Source: Pseudolysinimonas_A sp039912695
GTDB lineage: Bacteria > Actinomycetota > Actinomycetes > Actinomycetales > Microbacteriaceae
Direction of reading: 5' to 3'
NCBI RefSeq assembly: GCF_039912695.1
Contig: NZ_JBDSPJ010000021.1
Span: 1-64,000, forward strand
DNA: 64,000 bases
In this document: positions 42,897-51,245 of the stretch, piece by piece
Position numbering within the stretch: the first letter of the stretch is position 1
How the letters are laid out: the number at the start of each line of letters is the position of its first letter
Made by a program: the position numbers and the translations under genes
Notes under the pieces: generated by a model
Databases searched by the model: none
Seen by the model: only the letters and a program-made list of their open reading frames with translations
What the model was told of the DNA's origin: nothing

Positions 42897-44857
42897 ATAG
42901 TCACTCGGTCCTGGGGGTCGAGCCAGAGCGCGTCCGCCTCGGTCACGCCAAAGGTCGAGTAGAACACATCGAGGTTACGCACGATCTGGTTGCACCGAAA
43001 TTCTGCCGGAGAATGCGGGTCGATCGAGAGCAGCCGCAGCGCCTCCTCGTCACGCAACTTGGTGCGCCAGGCCTGCGCCCAGCCGATGAAGAACCGCTCG
43101 GCACCGGTCAGGCCGTCGATGACCGGCGCCTCCGCACCCTCGAGGGAGAAGAGGTAAGCGTTCCAGGCGATGCTGAGGCCTCCGAGGTCGCCGATGTTCT
43201 CGCCGATCGTCAGGGCTCCGTTGATGTGGTGGCCCGGCAACTGGCGCGGCTCGAGCACGTCGTACTGGTCGATGAGCGCCTTCGTGCGCTCCTCGAACGC
43301 GGCGCGGTCGGCATCCGTCCACCAGTTGGTGAGCCGGCCATCGCCGTCGTACTGCGAACCCTGGTCGTCGAACCCGTGCCCGATCTCGTGCCCGATGACG
43401 GCGCCGATCGCGCCGTAGTTAGCCGCGGCATCCCGACCTTCATCGAAGAACGGTGCCTGAAGGATCGCCGCCGGAAAGACAATCTCGTTGAAGCCCGGGT
43501 TGTAGTACGCGTTGATGGTTTGCGGGGTCATAAACCACTCATCGCGGTCGATCGGCTTACCGATCTTGCCGAGCTCGCGCTGAAACTCGAACTCGGCAAT
43601 CGCCCGCACGTTCTTCACCAGGTCGTCGGAATCGATCGTGAGAAGCGAGTAGTCGCGCCACTTCACCGGGTAGCCGATCTTGGGCGTGAACTTCGACAAC
43701 TTCTCGAGGGCCTTCGCCCGGGTTTCCGCGGTCATCCAGTCGAGGGCATTGATGCTGACCCGGTAAGCCTCGACGAGGTTGGCGACGAGATCATCCATCG
43801 CCGTCTTCGCGGTCGGGCTGAAGTGTCGCTCGACATAGACGCGACCGATTGCCTCGCCCATCGCACCTTCGACGGTCGAGACTCCGCGCTTCCACCGGGC
43901 GCGAAGCTCGGGGGTACCGGTCAGGGTCTTGCCGTAGAAGTCGAAGTTCGCCGCGACAACCTCGGCGTGCAGGTACGCACCCGACGACCGGATGACCTGC
44001 CACCGCAGCCAGTCGCGCCAGGCGTCCAGGCGCTCCGGCACAAGCAGGGGAGCGAGGCCTTCGACGAAACTCGGCTGACGCACGACGACCTCGGCGAACG
44101 CTTCGGCGGGAACGCCCATCGCGTCCCGCCAGGTCTCGAGCAGCCACCCGGATGCTCCAGCCAACGCGGTTGCGTCGGCCCAACTCTTCAAGTTGTAGGT
44201 CGCGTGGCTGTCGCGGCAGCGCACCTTGTCCCAGTGCACGGCGGCGATCGCGGTCTCGAGATCGAAGATCCTGCCCGCTGCGGCCGCGGCGTCGGCGATC
44301 CCTGCCATCGCCAGCATCCGCTCGAGGTGGGCGCGATAGGCGGTACGGATGTCGGCGAAGGTGTCTTCGCGGTAGTACGACTCGTCGGGCAGGCCGATGC
44401 CGCCCTGCTCGAGGAAGACGAGGTAGCGCTCGGGGTCGCCCGGGTCGTTGTCGACGAACGCCTGCACAAACCCACCGACGCCGGCGCGTTCGAGTTTGCC
44501 GAGAGCGGCGACCAACCCGGGGATGTCGGCGACAGCGGCTGCAGCCGCGAGGTCGTCGGCAACGGCCGACCAGCCGAGCGCCTCGATGCGCTTCTCGTCC
44601 ATGAAGCTCGCGTACAGGTCGCCGAACTTACGCTCTTCTGAGCCCGGATCGGCAGTCTGCGCCTCGTCGATGATCTCGTGGACGGCCTTCTCGGCCTCCT
44701 CGGCAAGCACGTAGAACGAGCCGTACCGTGCCTTGTCACTCGGAATCTCCGTGCGCGCGATCCACAGACCGTTGGCGTGCCGAAACAGGTCATCGTTAGG
44801 ACGGGTCGCGGCGTCGAGTTCGGTCGTGTCGATTCCAGAGGGCAGGGGCGCGTTCAC
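42890..44857 (-). CDS. M13 family zinc metallopeptidase (PepO-like)
   Basis: This 655-aa neprilysin-type peptidase has the zinc site VIGHEIGHGFDDQG, the substrate segment NAYYNPGFNE and the C-terminal ligand ENIGDLGGLSIAW. There is no signal peptide or membrane segment, consistent with the cytoplasmic PepO-like actinobacterial members that trim oligopeptides. Full length for the family. GTG start at 44857. First gene of a two-gene leftward operon with the beta-lactamase-like gene. Confidence 0.92.
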   Translation of the reverse strand: MNAPLPSGIDTTELDAATRPNDDLFRHANGLWIARTEIPSDKARYGSFYVLAEEAEKAVHEIIDEAQTADPGSEERKFGDLYASFMDEKRIEALGWSAVADDLAAAAAVADIPGLVAALGKLERAGVGGFVQAFVDNDPGDPERYLVFLEQGGIGLPDESYYREDTFADIRTAYRAHLERMLAMAGIADAAAAAGRIFDLETAIAAVHWDKVRCRDSHATYNLKSWADATALAGASGWLLETWRDAMGVPAEAFAEVVVRQPSFVEGLAPLLVPERLDAWRDWLRWQVIRSSGAYLHAEVVAANFDFYGKTLTGTPELRARWKRGVSTVEGAMGEAIGRVYVERHFSPTAKTAMDDLVANLVEAYRVSINALDWMTAETRAKALEKLSKFTPKIGYPVKWRDYSLLTIDSDDLVKNVRAIAEFEFQRELGKIGKPIDRDEWFMTPQTINAYYNPGFNEIVFPAAILQAPFFDEGRDAAANYGAIGAVIGHEIGHGFDDQGSQYDGDGRLTNWWTDADRAAFEERTKALIDQYDVLEPRQLPGHHINGALTIGENIGDLGGLSIAWNAYLFSLEGAEAPVIDGLTGAERFFIGWAQAWRTKLRDEEALRLLSIDPHSPAEFRCNQIVRNLDVFYSTFGVTEADALWLDPQDRVTIW

Positions 44858-44915
44858 GCTCGCCAGCTTAAGCGCGCTGGAGCACAGAGCGGAGGTTGCG
44901 CTCGCGCCTCAGCTC

Positions 44916-45992
44916 TCAACGGGGCGCTGGCCCCGTGGTCGTCCCGATCCGCAGGGTGCAGGTCAGCAGCACCGGCGTGGGTTGCTCGCCCGCGAGAGCC
45001 GCGAAGACGGCCGCCGCTGCCGCTTCCCCCTTTTCGACCGCCGGCTGCACGAGAGTCGTCAGCACGTGAGGAGCCGTGTCCTCGAGGCGTACCCCGTCGA
45101 AGCCCAGGATGCTGAGCTCGCCCGGGACCTGCAGTCCCAGTTCCTCGGCCGCCCGCAGCACCCCGAGCGCGAGCAGGTCACTCTGGGCCACGATCGCGGT
45201 CGGCCTCCTGTGCTCGGGGACGTTGAGCAGCTCCATCCCGACCGCGTAGCCGTCGCCGCTCGTGCTGCCCGACGCTGACCAGCCGCCCGCGTCGGGGTAG
45301 ACCTCCCGCAGCCCGGCCAGACGTTGCCGCGCGGTCGCGCTCGTCGACGCGGCTTCGCGTTCGGGCGTGAGCACGCCGCGGATGCGGGCGACATCGAGCG
45401 CGAGCGTCACGACCGCGACGTCACGATGCCCGAGGTCGCGCAGCAACTCCGCGCCGCGACGGGAGGCGTCCCGATTGTCGAGGTCGATCGCGATGACGCC
45501 CTCGAGGGCATCCGCTTCCACCGCAACGATCGGGATGCGGCGGCGGCGCAGCGCATCGACAGACGCGGTCAGGTCGAGACCGCAGCCGAGCAGGATGGCG
45601 GCATCCATCGGGGATGCCGCGAGATCGGTTTCGGGTTCGGCAGCCAGCGGGATGACGAGCAGCCCGGCCCGTTCGTCGCCGAAGGCCTGGGCGACGCCGT
45701 CGAGGAAGGCGAGGTTCATCGGATCCCGGAAGGCGTCGACCAGGCGATCCTCGGTGACGACGGCGACCACCCCCGATCGCCCCCGGCGCAGGGAACGCGC
45801 GGTCGGGTCGGGTCCGCCGTAGTCGAGTTCGGATGCCGCGGCGAGAACCCGCTCGCGCGTCGCGGTCGCCACCGGCCCTGCGCCGCTGAACACGAGGGAT
45901 GCCGTGGAAACCGAGACCCCGGCTCGTGCAGCGACCGCGGCGAGAGTCGGACGCGGGCTCGCGTCGCTCGGCGCACTTGCCTCGGGCTTCAT
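44916..45992 (-). CDS. LacI family transcriptional regulator
   Basis: This 358-aa regulator has an N-terminal helix-turn-helix (about residues 15-40, AAVAARAGVSVSTASLVFSG) and a periplasmic-binding-like effector domain (about 75-350, with ILGFDGVRLEDTAPHVLTTL). It is divergent from the MFS transporter at 46097, with a perfect 16-bp palindrome between them, so that transporter is the likely target. The effector is probably a small metabolite or sugar imported by it. Confidence 0.9.
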   Translation of the reverse strand: MKPEASAPSDASPRPTLAAVAARAGVSVSTASLVFSGAGPVATATRERVLAAASELDYGGPDPTARSLRRGRSGVVAVVTEDRLVDAFRDPMNLAFLDGVAQAFGDERAGLLVIPLAAEPETDLAASPMDAAILLGCGLDLTASVDALRRRRIPIVAVEADALEGVIAIDLDNRDASRRGAELLRDLGHRDVAVVTLALDVARIRGVLTPEREAASTSATARQRLAGLREVYPDAGGWSASGSTSGDGYAVGMELLNVPEHRRPTAIVAQSDLLALGVLRAAEELGLQVPGELSILGFDGVRLEDTAPHVLTTLVQPAVEKGEAAAAAVFAALAGEQPTPVLLTCTLRIGTTTGPAPR

Positions 45993-46013
45993 GGGTTGCT
46001 AGCGTACTCGAAA

Positions 46014-46029
46014 CGATTCGATCGAATCG
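46014..46029. promoter_or_regulatory. perfect 16-bp palindrome, LacI operator
   Basis: CGATTCGATCGAATCG is an exact palindrome in the 104-bp gap between the divergent lacI and MFS genes, 22 bp upstream of lacI and 68 bp upstream of the MFS start. The central CG and length are normal for LacI-family operators. Confidence 0.7.
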
Positions 46030-46096
46030 ATTCGACTTTTAGGCGTCACCGCCTCAGCTCGTACCTCCCGCCTCATCTCGCACCTCCGGAGCACCG

Positions 46097-47317
46097 ATGT
46101 CCGCCGCACCGTCCCCCCACCGCCGCGCCATGTTCGGCGTCTTCGTCGTGTTCGCTCTCAACGGGCTCGCCGTCGCGACCTGGATCTCCCGCCTCCCCGC
46201 GATCCGCGACATCCTGCACCTCGGAGTCGCACAGGTCGGACTCGTCATCTTCGGGATGTCGGTCGGCTCGATCGTGGGATTGCTCGGGGCGGCCGCCGTC
46301 ATCCATCGGTTCGGTCCGCGCCGCACGATCGTGCTCACCTTCATCGTGGGCGGCACGGCCCTCGGGTTGCTCGCTGTCGCCACGACAGTGCTGCCGTTCT
46401 TCGCGCTGGCCATTGCGTCGATGGCGGTCTTCGGGGTGGCGTGGTCGATCTGCGACGTCGCGATGAACGTCGAGGGGACCGTCGTCGAACGCGAGATGGG
46501 GCGCACGTTGATGCCCTGGTTCCACGCCGCATGGAGCCTCGGGTCCGTTTCGGGGGCAGCGATTGGCGCCGGCGCGGCGGCCCTGCTGCTCGTGCCCGGC
46601 ATCCATTTCGCCGTGATCGGCGTCGTTCTGCTCGTCGCGGCGGTTTTCATCCCGCGACTGCTGCCGCGCGCGACCGATGCCGCGGCCGCTGCGGAGGCGA
46701 ATGGAGAGCGGTCCGGGTTCCGGTCGCAGCTGGCCGCGCTGGCTGAGCCGCGCACCCTGCTGATCGGCGTCCTCGTTCTCGGCATGGCGTTTTCGGAGGG
46801 CACCGCGAACGACTGGCTGACGATCGCGATGCGCACCGAGCGCGGTTTCGACGACTCGCAAGCCGCCCTGCTGTTCGGCGTGTTCAGCGTCTCGATGACG
46901 GCCGGGCGCATCGCGGGTGTTCCGCTGCTCGACAAATTCGGCCGCGTGCCGGTGCTGCGCGTCGCTGTCGTGATGGCAGCGCTGGGCCTCGGCACCGTCA
47001 TCCTGGTGCCGTACACCCCCATGATGATCGTCGGCATTGTGGTCTGGGGGCTCGGTGCCGCACTCGGCTTCCCGGTCGGGATGTCGGCCGCCGGCGACGA
47101 TCCCATCGGCGCCGCCGCACGGGTGAGCGCCGTCGCGACGATCGCCTACTGCGCCTTCCTCGTCGGGCCGCCGCTCATCGGATTCGTCGGCGAGCACATC
47201 GGCATCTTGAATGCTCTGTGGATCACGTTCGGTCTCGTCGTGGTGGCCGGACTCGCCATCCCGGCCGCGCGCGAGGTTCGTCCTGCACCGACTCCACGAA
47301 ATCAGGTCCGGTCATGA
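46097..47317 (+). CDS. MFS transporter controlled by LacI regulator
   Basis: This 406-aa 12-segment major facilitator has the between-helix motif RFGPRRTIV (about residues 72-80) and the substrate-side stretch GLAVATWISRLPAIRD near the start. The pattern fits the FucP/YbjJ-like set of MFS proteins, but the substrate cannot be told. It is divergent from lacI and shares the palindromic operator. The 3' end overlaps the convergent VOC gene by 16 bp. No catabolic enzyme lies next to it. Confidence 0.82.
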   Translation: MSAAPSPHRRAMFGVFVVFALNGLAVATWISRLPAIRDILHLGVAQVGLVIFGMSVGSIVGLLGAAAVIHRFGPRRTIVLTFIVGGTALGLLAVATTVLPFFALAIASMAVFGVAWSICDVAMNVEGTVVEREMGRTLMPWFHAAWSLGSVSGAAIGAGAAALLLVPGIHFAVIGVVLLVAAVFIPRLLPRATDAAAAAEANGERSGFRSQLAALAEPRTLLIGVLVLGMAFSEGTANDWLTIAMRTERGFDDSQAALLFGVFSVSMTAGRIAGVPLLDKFGRVPVLRVAVVMAALGLGTVILVPYTPMMIVGIVVWGLGAALGFPVGMSAAGDDPIGAAARVSAVATIAYCAFLVGPPLIGFVGEHIGILNALWITFGLVVVAGLAIPAAREVRPAPTPRNQVRS

Positions 47318-47670
47318 AGAGTGATCTGATATCCGTCGGGGTCGACGAAGGTGAAGGTCCGGCCGAACGGGCCGTCGTTGGGAGCCACAACGATGGTGTG
47401 ACCGTCTGCGGTAAGAGCATGGTGGATGGCCTGGACTTCGGTGGCGTGGAGCCAGATCGCGACGCCGATCCCGGGCTGAGGCACAGCTGCGAGGTCGGTG
47501 CCGGGAAGGACGTCGCGGAGGGCGAACGCGATCGGCTTCGTCTCGAAAACGACGGCGTGGGGAGGTCCGGCCTGCGAACGGACGAGGCCGAGGTAGCGCT
47601 CGTAGAACGACTGCGAAGCGTCCAGATCGCTCACTTGGAGTGAGATGAAGTCGGGGCCAGTGGCGGGCAT
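47302..47670 (-). CDS. VOC family (glyoxalase-like) protein
   Basis: This 122-aa single VOC domain has the paired beta-alpha-beta motifs FISLQVSDLDASQSFYERYLGL and FTFVDPDGYQITLHDRT. Such proteins are dioxygenases, isomerases or drug-binding/resistance proteins. It is divergent from a MarR regulator with two tandem operators covering its promoter, so it is probably induced by the same signal. Confidence 0.85.
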   Translation of the reverse strand: MPATGPDFISLQVSDLDASQSFYERYLGLVRSQAGPPHAVVFETKPIAFALRDVLPGTDLAAVPQPGIGVAIWLHATEVQAIHHALTADGHTIVVAPNDGPFGRTFTFVDPDGYQITLHDRT

Positions 47671-47690
47671 CAGGGTTCTCCTTGGTCGCG

Positions 47691-47734
47691 TGTCAGTTTT
47701 CTGACATACACCAACCTATGTCAGAATACTGACA
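47691..47734. promoter_or_regulatory. two tandem MarR operators
   Basis: TGTCAG-N4-CTGACA occurs twice, at 47691-47706 and 47719-47734, with centres 28 bp apart. Both inverted repeats are exact. The second ends on the A of the marR ATG. They occupy the 63-bp gap between the divergent VOC and marR genes and are a clear autoregulated MarR operator. Confidence 0.8.
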
Positions 47735-48189
47735 TGAGTCAAGACCGTGTTGATTTGGAGACATCACTGGGCTACCTGCTCAAAGAAGCCGCCAGCGCGC
47801 TCCGCGCCGCCATGGAAGAGGTACTGCGTCCGCTCGGGATGACCGTGACGCACTACTCCTGCCTTGAGCTGTTGGCCCAGCGACCTGGTTTGTCGAACTC
47901 GGAGCTCGCGCGGGGCGCGTTCGTAACCCGACAGTCGATGAACGTGCTTCTCCAAATACTGGAACGAGACGGCTACGTCACCAGGCCCGCAAAGGCACCC
48001 GCCGGAAAGGTGCTCCCCACACGACTCACACCGCACGGCCAGCGGAGTCTCGACAGAGCATCGATGGCGGTCCGCTCCGTCGAGGTGAGAATGCTTGCCG
48101 GCATGACCCAGACCGAGCAGATCGACGCATTCCGGATCCTCAAGAGCGTGGCCCGGTCCCTCGCCGGCACAGTGGCTTTGAAACGGTGA
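47734..48189 (+). CDS. MarR family transcriptional regulator
   Basis: This 151-aa winged-helix regulator has SELARGAFVTRQSMNVLLQIL as recognition helix region and the wing ARPAKAPAGKVLPTRLT. It probably represses itself and the VOC gene by binding the two TGTCAG-N4-CTGACA sites. Its TGA overlaps the GTG of a decayed nucS 5' fragment in the same way that complete genes here overlap. Confidence 0.88.
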   Translation: MSQDRVDLETSLGYLLKEAASALRAAMEEVLRPLGMTVTHYSCLELLAQRPGLSNSELARGAFVTRQSMNVLLQILERDGYVTRPAKAPAGKVLPTRLTPHGQRSLDRASMAVRSVEVRMLAGMTQTEQIDAFRILKSVARSLAGTVALKR

Positions 48190-48240
48190 GACTCGTCATC
48201 GCCCGGGTGTTCCGTTGACGACGCCGGGCGGCTCTCGGCG
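48186..48240 (+). pseudogene. decayed copy of the nucS 5' end
   Basis: The 55 bases here match the first 54 bases of the intact nucS (49876-49929) at 48 positions, with six substitutions and one inserted G. The insertion shifts the frame and brings in a stop codon. The GTG start overlaps the marR stop. Similarity ends abruptly at 48240. It is a remnant of nucS from an insertion or recombination that placed the DHA2 exporter gene between the two copies. Confidence 0.75.
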
Positions 48241-48298
48241 TGTATTTCGCTCTTTTGGCCTGGCACGTGCTGTGCGGTACGGTGTTGAACACAGGAAG

Positions 48299-48322
48299 TA
48301 AAATCTCAAGAAATATCTTGAG
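48299..48322 (+). promoter_or_regulatory. -10 and operator of DHA2 exporter
   Basis: A TAAAAT -10 candidate (48299-48304) is followed directly by CTCAAGAAATATCTTGAG (48305-48322), an inverted repeat with perfect 7-bp arms, 51 bp before the exporter start. It differs from the TGTCAG sites of the upstream MarR, so a different repressor, not next to this gene, is implied. Confidence 0.55.
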
Positions 48323-48373
48323 CGCACACTCGGGTCGATGACTCGCCACTTCTCCCATCATGAGGAGTGCGCT

Positions 48374-49876
48374 ATGAGCAATGACCGTCCGGTTCCTGAA
48401 AAGGCCGAAGAATCCCAGCCAGCATCGATTGGCGCCACCCAGCGACAGACACTGCGCTCCGCGTGGCTCGCCCTCACAGGGCTCTCAGCGGTATTCCTGT
48501 TCGAAATGCTCGACAATTCGGTGCTCAACGTGGCACTGCCGACCATCGGTCGCGAACTCGATGCTTCCACCATTGCTTTGCAATGGGTCACGAGTTCCTA
48601 CGCTGTGGTTTTCGGTGGCCTGATGATCGCTTTGAGTGCGCTGGCCGACCGCGCAGGCCGACGCAAGGTGATGCTGTTAGGACTCATCTTGCTCGCGGTC
48701 GCGAGTGCCGCGACCTTGTTCGTGGGCAGTGTTGAGCAGCTCATCGCGGTGCGGGCGGTAATGGGGATTGCTGCTGCAATGACCACGCCAGGATCGCTCG
48801 CACTCGCCTTCCGACTATTCGCAGACGAGCGGCTGCGAATTCGCGCCATCACCCTCATTTCCACGGTCGGGCTCGTTGGATTGGCAATCGGGCCTACCGC
48901 GGGAGGTCTCGCGCTCAGCTTCGTACCCTGGCAGGCGCTTCTGCTGGTGAACGTTCCCATCGCCGTCGTCGCGCTTGTCTTCATCAGGCTCGGCGTTCCG
49001 GCTGACCGGCGCGACGAGCTCAGCGCCCATCCCATCGACATCGTTGGCGCAATGCTGGGCACCCTCACCATCGTCGGTGCACTGATCGCGCCAACCCTCT
49101 TCATCGACCTGGGCGCGGGTTCATGGCTACCGTGGGTTGCTGTTGTGGCAGTAATCCTTCTTGCCACCGCGTTCGTCGTGCGGCAGCGATCCACCAAATA
49201 TCCCCTCCTGGACTTCGCGCTCATCGCGCGTCCCCTGGTCTCGAGCGGACTCGCATTCAAGGCGGCCTCCGGCCTTGCAGTTGCCGGGCTGGGCTACCTC
49301 GTGACCCTGCAACTTCAACTCGACTGGGGATGGACACCGGCGCAGGCGGCACTGGGCATGCTCCCCCAAGTGGTGGTCTTGATCGCAGGCGGGGCAATCA
49401 TCTCGCCGTTGATCAAACGCATCGGGCTTGCGAACGCCGCGTGGGTAAGCGCCGTCGTCGTCGTCCTCGGCCTCGCCGTCTACGCCGCGTTCGGTCACGT
49501 CGGATACTTCTGGATCGCGCTCGCGCTCGTACTCGTCGCCGCCGGAATGCGCATCGTCGGAGTCGTTGCCGGCAATAACGTCATGAACGGGTTGCCTGCC
49601 GACCGCACGACGATCGGCGCCGCCCTCATCGACACCTCGAGCGAACTCACCACCGGTATTGGCATCGCCGTCTCCGGCATGATCATCGCCGCCATGTTCA
49701 CGGGCAGCATCGCCACAACCGATTGGACCTCCACCCAGACCGAGGAGTTCCGGGGAGCTACCACGCTCGCGGCGATCACTCTCACAGTGCTTTCCGCACT
49801 GCTCGTGCTCCTTGGAATAGTTCGCGCAAGAAGTGCCTCGCCAAGCGATCCCGCAACCTCCATTACCTTGGGATAG
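48374..49876 (+). CDS. DHA2-type MFS multidrug exporter
   Basis: This 500-aa protein of the 14-segment drug:H+ antiporter family has LDNSVLNVALPTIGRELDAS in helix 1 and ADRAGRRKVML in the first cytoplasmic loop, diagnostic for DHA2 (EmrB/QacA type). Cytoplasmic drug export is the probable role. The ATG at 48374 follows GAGGAG; the 12-residue upstream frame lacks a ribosome site. The gene sits between a decayed nucS 5' copy and intact nucS. Its base composition looks less GC-extreme than its neighbours, which supports arrival by transfer. Its stop overlaps the nucS GTG by 1 nt. Confidence 0.85.
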   Translation: MSNDRPVPEKAEESQPASIGATQRQTLRSAWLALTGLSAVFLFEMLDNSVLNVALPTIGRELDASTIALQWVTSSYAVVFGGLMIALSALADRAGRRKVMLLGLILLAVASAATLFVGSVEQLIAVRAVMGIAAAMTTPGSLALAFRLFADERLRIRAITLISTVGLVGLAIGPTAGGLALSFVPWQALLLVNVPIAVVALVFIRLGVPADRRDELSAHPIDIVGAMLGTLTIVGALIAPTLFIDLGAGSWLPWVAVVAVILLATAFVVRQRSTKYPLLDFALIARPLVSSGLAFKAASGLAVAGLGYLVTLQLQLDWGWTPAQAALGMLPQVVVLIAGGAIISPLIKRIGLANAAWVSAVVVVLGLAVYAAFGHVGYFWIALALVLVAAGMRIVGVVAGNNVMNGLPADRTTIGAALIDTSSELTTGIGIAVSGMIIAAMFTGSIATTDWTSTQTEEFRGATTLAAITLTVLSALLVLLGIVRARSASPSDPATSITLG

Positions 49877-50571
49877 TGCGTCTCGTCATCGCCCGGTGCT
49901 CGGTCGACTACGCCGGGCGGCTCTCGGCGCACCTCCCCCTCGCCACGCGACTGCTCGTTCTGAAGGCCGACGGCAGCGTGCTCGTGCACTCCGACTCCCT
50001 GAGCTACAAGCCGCTCAACTGGATGAGCCCGCCCTGCACGTTGAGCGTCGAAGAGGTGGATGACGATCTCGCGGCCGCAGGGGTGACCGAGGTCTGGCGG
50101 GTGACGCAGGCGAAGACCGCCGACCTTCTGGTGATCTCGATTCACGAGATCATCCATGACTCCACGCATGACCTGGGAGTCGACCCGGGGCTGCAGAAGG
50201 ACGGCGTCGAAGCCGACCTGCAGCGCCTTCTCGCCGAGCAGATCGAGGTGCTGGGCGAAGGTCACACGCTCGTGCGCCGCGAGTACATGACCGCCATCGG
50301 TCCGGTCGACATCTTGGCGCGGGATGCCTCAGGAGCCACGGTCGCCGTCGAGATCAAACGGCGCGGCGACATCGACGGGGTCGAGCAGCTCACTCGGTAC
50401 CTCGAGTTGATGAACCGCGATCCGTTGCTCGCACCCGTCACGGGAGTCTTCGCGGCCCAGGAGATCAAGCCGCAGGCACGCACCCTGGCGACCGATCGCG
50501 GCATCCTCTGCCTGGTTTTGGATTACGACTCGATGCGCGGTCTCGAGACCGGACACAGCAAACTGTTCTAA
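49876..50571 (+). CDS. nucS: endonuclease NucS (mismatch repair)
   Basis: This 231-aa NucS/EndoMS nuclease is the actinobacterial and archaeal mismatch endonuclease that substitutes for MutS/MutL. The N-terminal MRLVIARCSVDYAGRLSAHL and LNWMSPPCTL, and the RecB-like catalytic segment GPVDILARD followed by VAVEIKRRG, are diagnostic. The GTG at 49876 overlaps the exporter stop. A damaged second copy of its first 54 bases lies 1.7 kb upstream. Confidence 0.92.
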   Translation: MRLVIARCSVDYAGRLSAHLPLATRLLVLKADGSVLVHSDSLSYKPLNWMSPPCTLSVEEVDDDLAAAGVTEVWRVTQAKTADLLVISIHEIIHDSTHDLGVDPGLQKDGVEADLQRLLAEQIEVLGEGHTLVRREYMTAIGPVDILARDASGATVAVEIKRRGDIDGVEQLTRYLELMNRDPLLAPVTGVFAAQEIKPQARTLATDRGILCLVLDYDSMRGLETGHSKLF

Positions 50572-50573
50572 CC

Positions 50574-51245
50574 ATGAGTGACCGATATCCCTACACCGCG
50601 GTCCTCTTCGACCTCGACGGTACGATCGTCGACTCGGCCCCCGGAATCACCGCGACGCTCGCGTACACGATGCAGCAGCTGAGGCGACCGATCCCGACGC
50701 CGGCCGAACTGCTGGCCTGGGTGGGGCCGCCGATCATGGACTCGTTCCGCGATCTCGGTCACCTCGACCTCGAAGAATCCCTGCGCGCACTCGAGATCTA
50801 CCGCGCGAAATATCTCGAGACCGGCGTGTTCGACGCGCAGGTCTACCCGGGGGTCGCTGAGGTGCTGCGCACGATCTCGGAAGCTCGCATCCCGCTGTCG
50901 CTCGCAACATCAAAACCCGAGACGCCCGCGACCCTCGTGCTGAAACATTTCGGCCTCGAGCACTACTTCGACGAACTCGCCGGCGCGAGCGACGACGAAC
51001 TGCGCAGCGCGAAGGCGGATGTCGTGGCCGAGGCGCTGCGGCGACTTGCGGCGGATGGCGCCGATCTCACGCGTCCGGTGATGGTCGGGGATCGCATCCA
51101 CGATATCCACGGCGCCGGCGAACACGACGTGCCGACGATCTACGTCACCTGGGGGTATGGCGCCCTGTCGGAAACCGCGGGGGCCGTCGCGGTCGTCGAC
51201 ACCCCCGCCCAGTTGCTCAAGGTGCTCGGGCTAGCACCCAACTAA
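50574..51245 (+). CDS. HAD family hydrolase (phosphoglycolate-phosphatase-like)
   Basis: This 223-aa HAD phosphatase has motif I LFDLDGTIVDSAPG at residues 10-23, motif II LATSKPETPAT and motif IV VMVGDRIHDIHGA. The cap domain between residues 20 and 90 is the C1 helical type, as in Gph. It starts 2 bases after nucS and its stop overlaps that of the convergent FAD enzyme. It is a housekeeping phosphatase of uncertain substrate. Confidence 0.85.
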   Translation: MSDRYPYTAVLFDLDGTIVDSAPGITATLAYTMQQLRRPIPTPAELLAWVGPPIMDSFRDLGHLDLEESLRALEIYRAKYLETGVFDAQVYPGVAEVLRTISEARIPLSLATSKPETPATLVLKHFGLEHYFDELAGASDDELRSAKADVVAEALRRLAADGADLTRPVMVGDRIHDIHGAGEHDVPTIYVTWGYGALSETAGAVAVVDTPAQLLKVLGLAPN

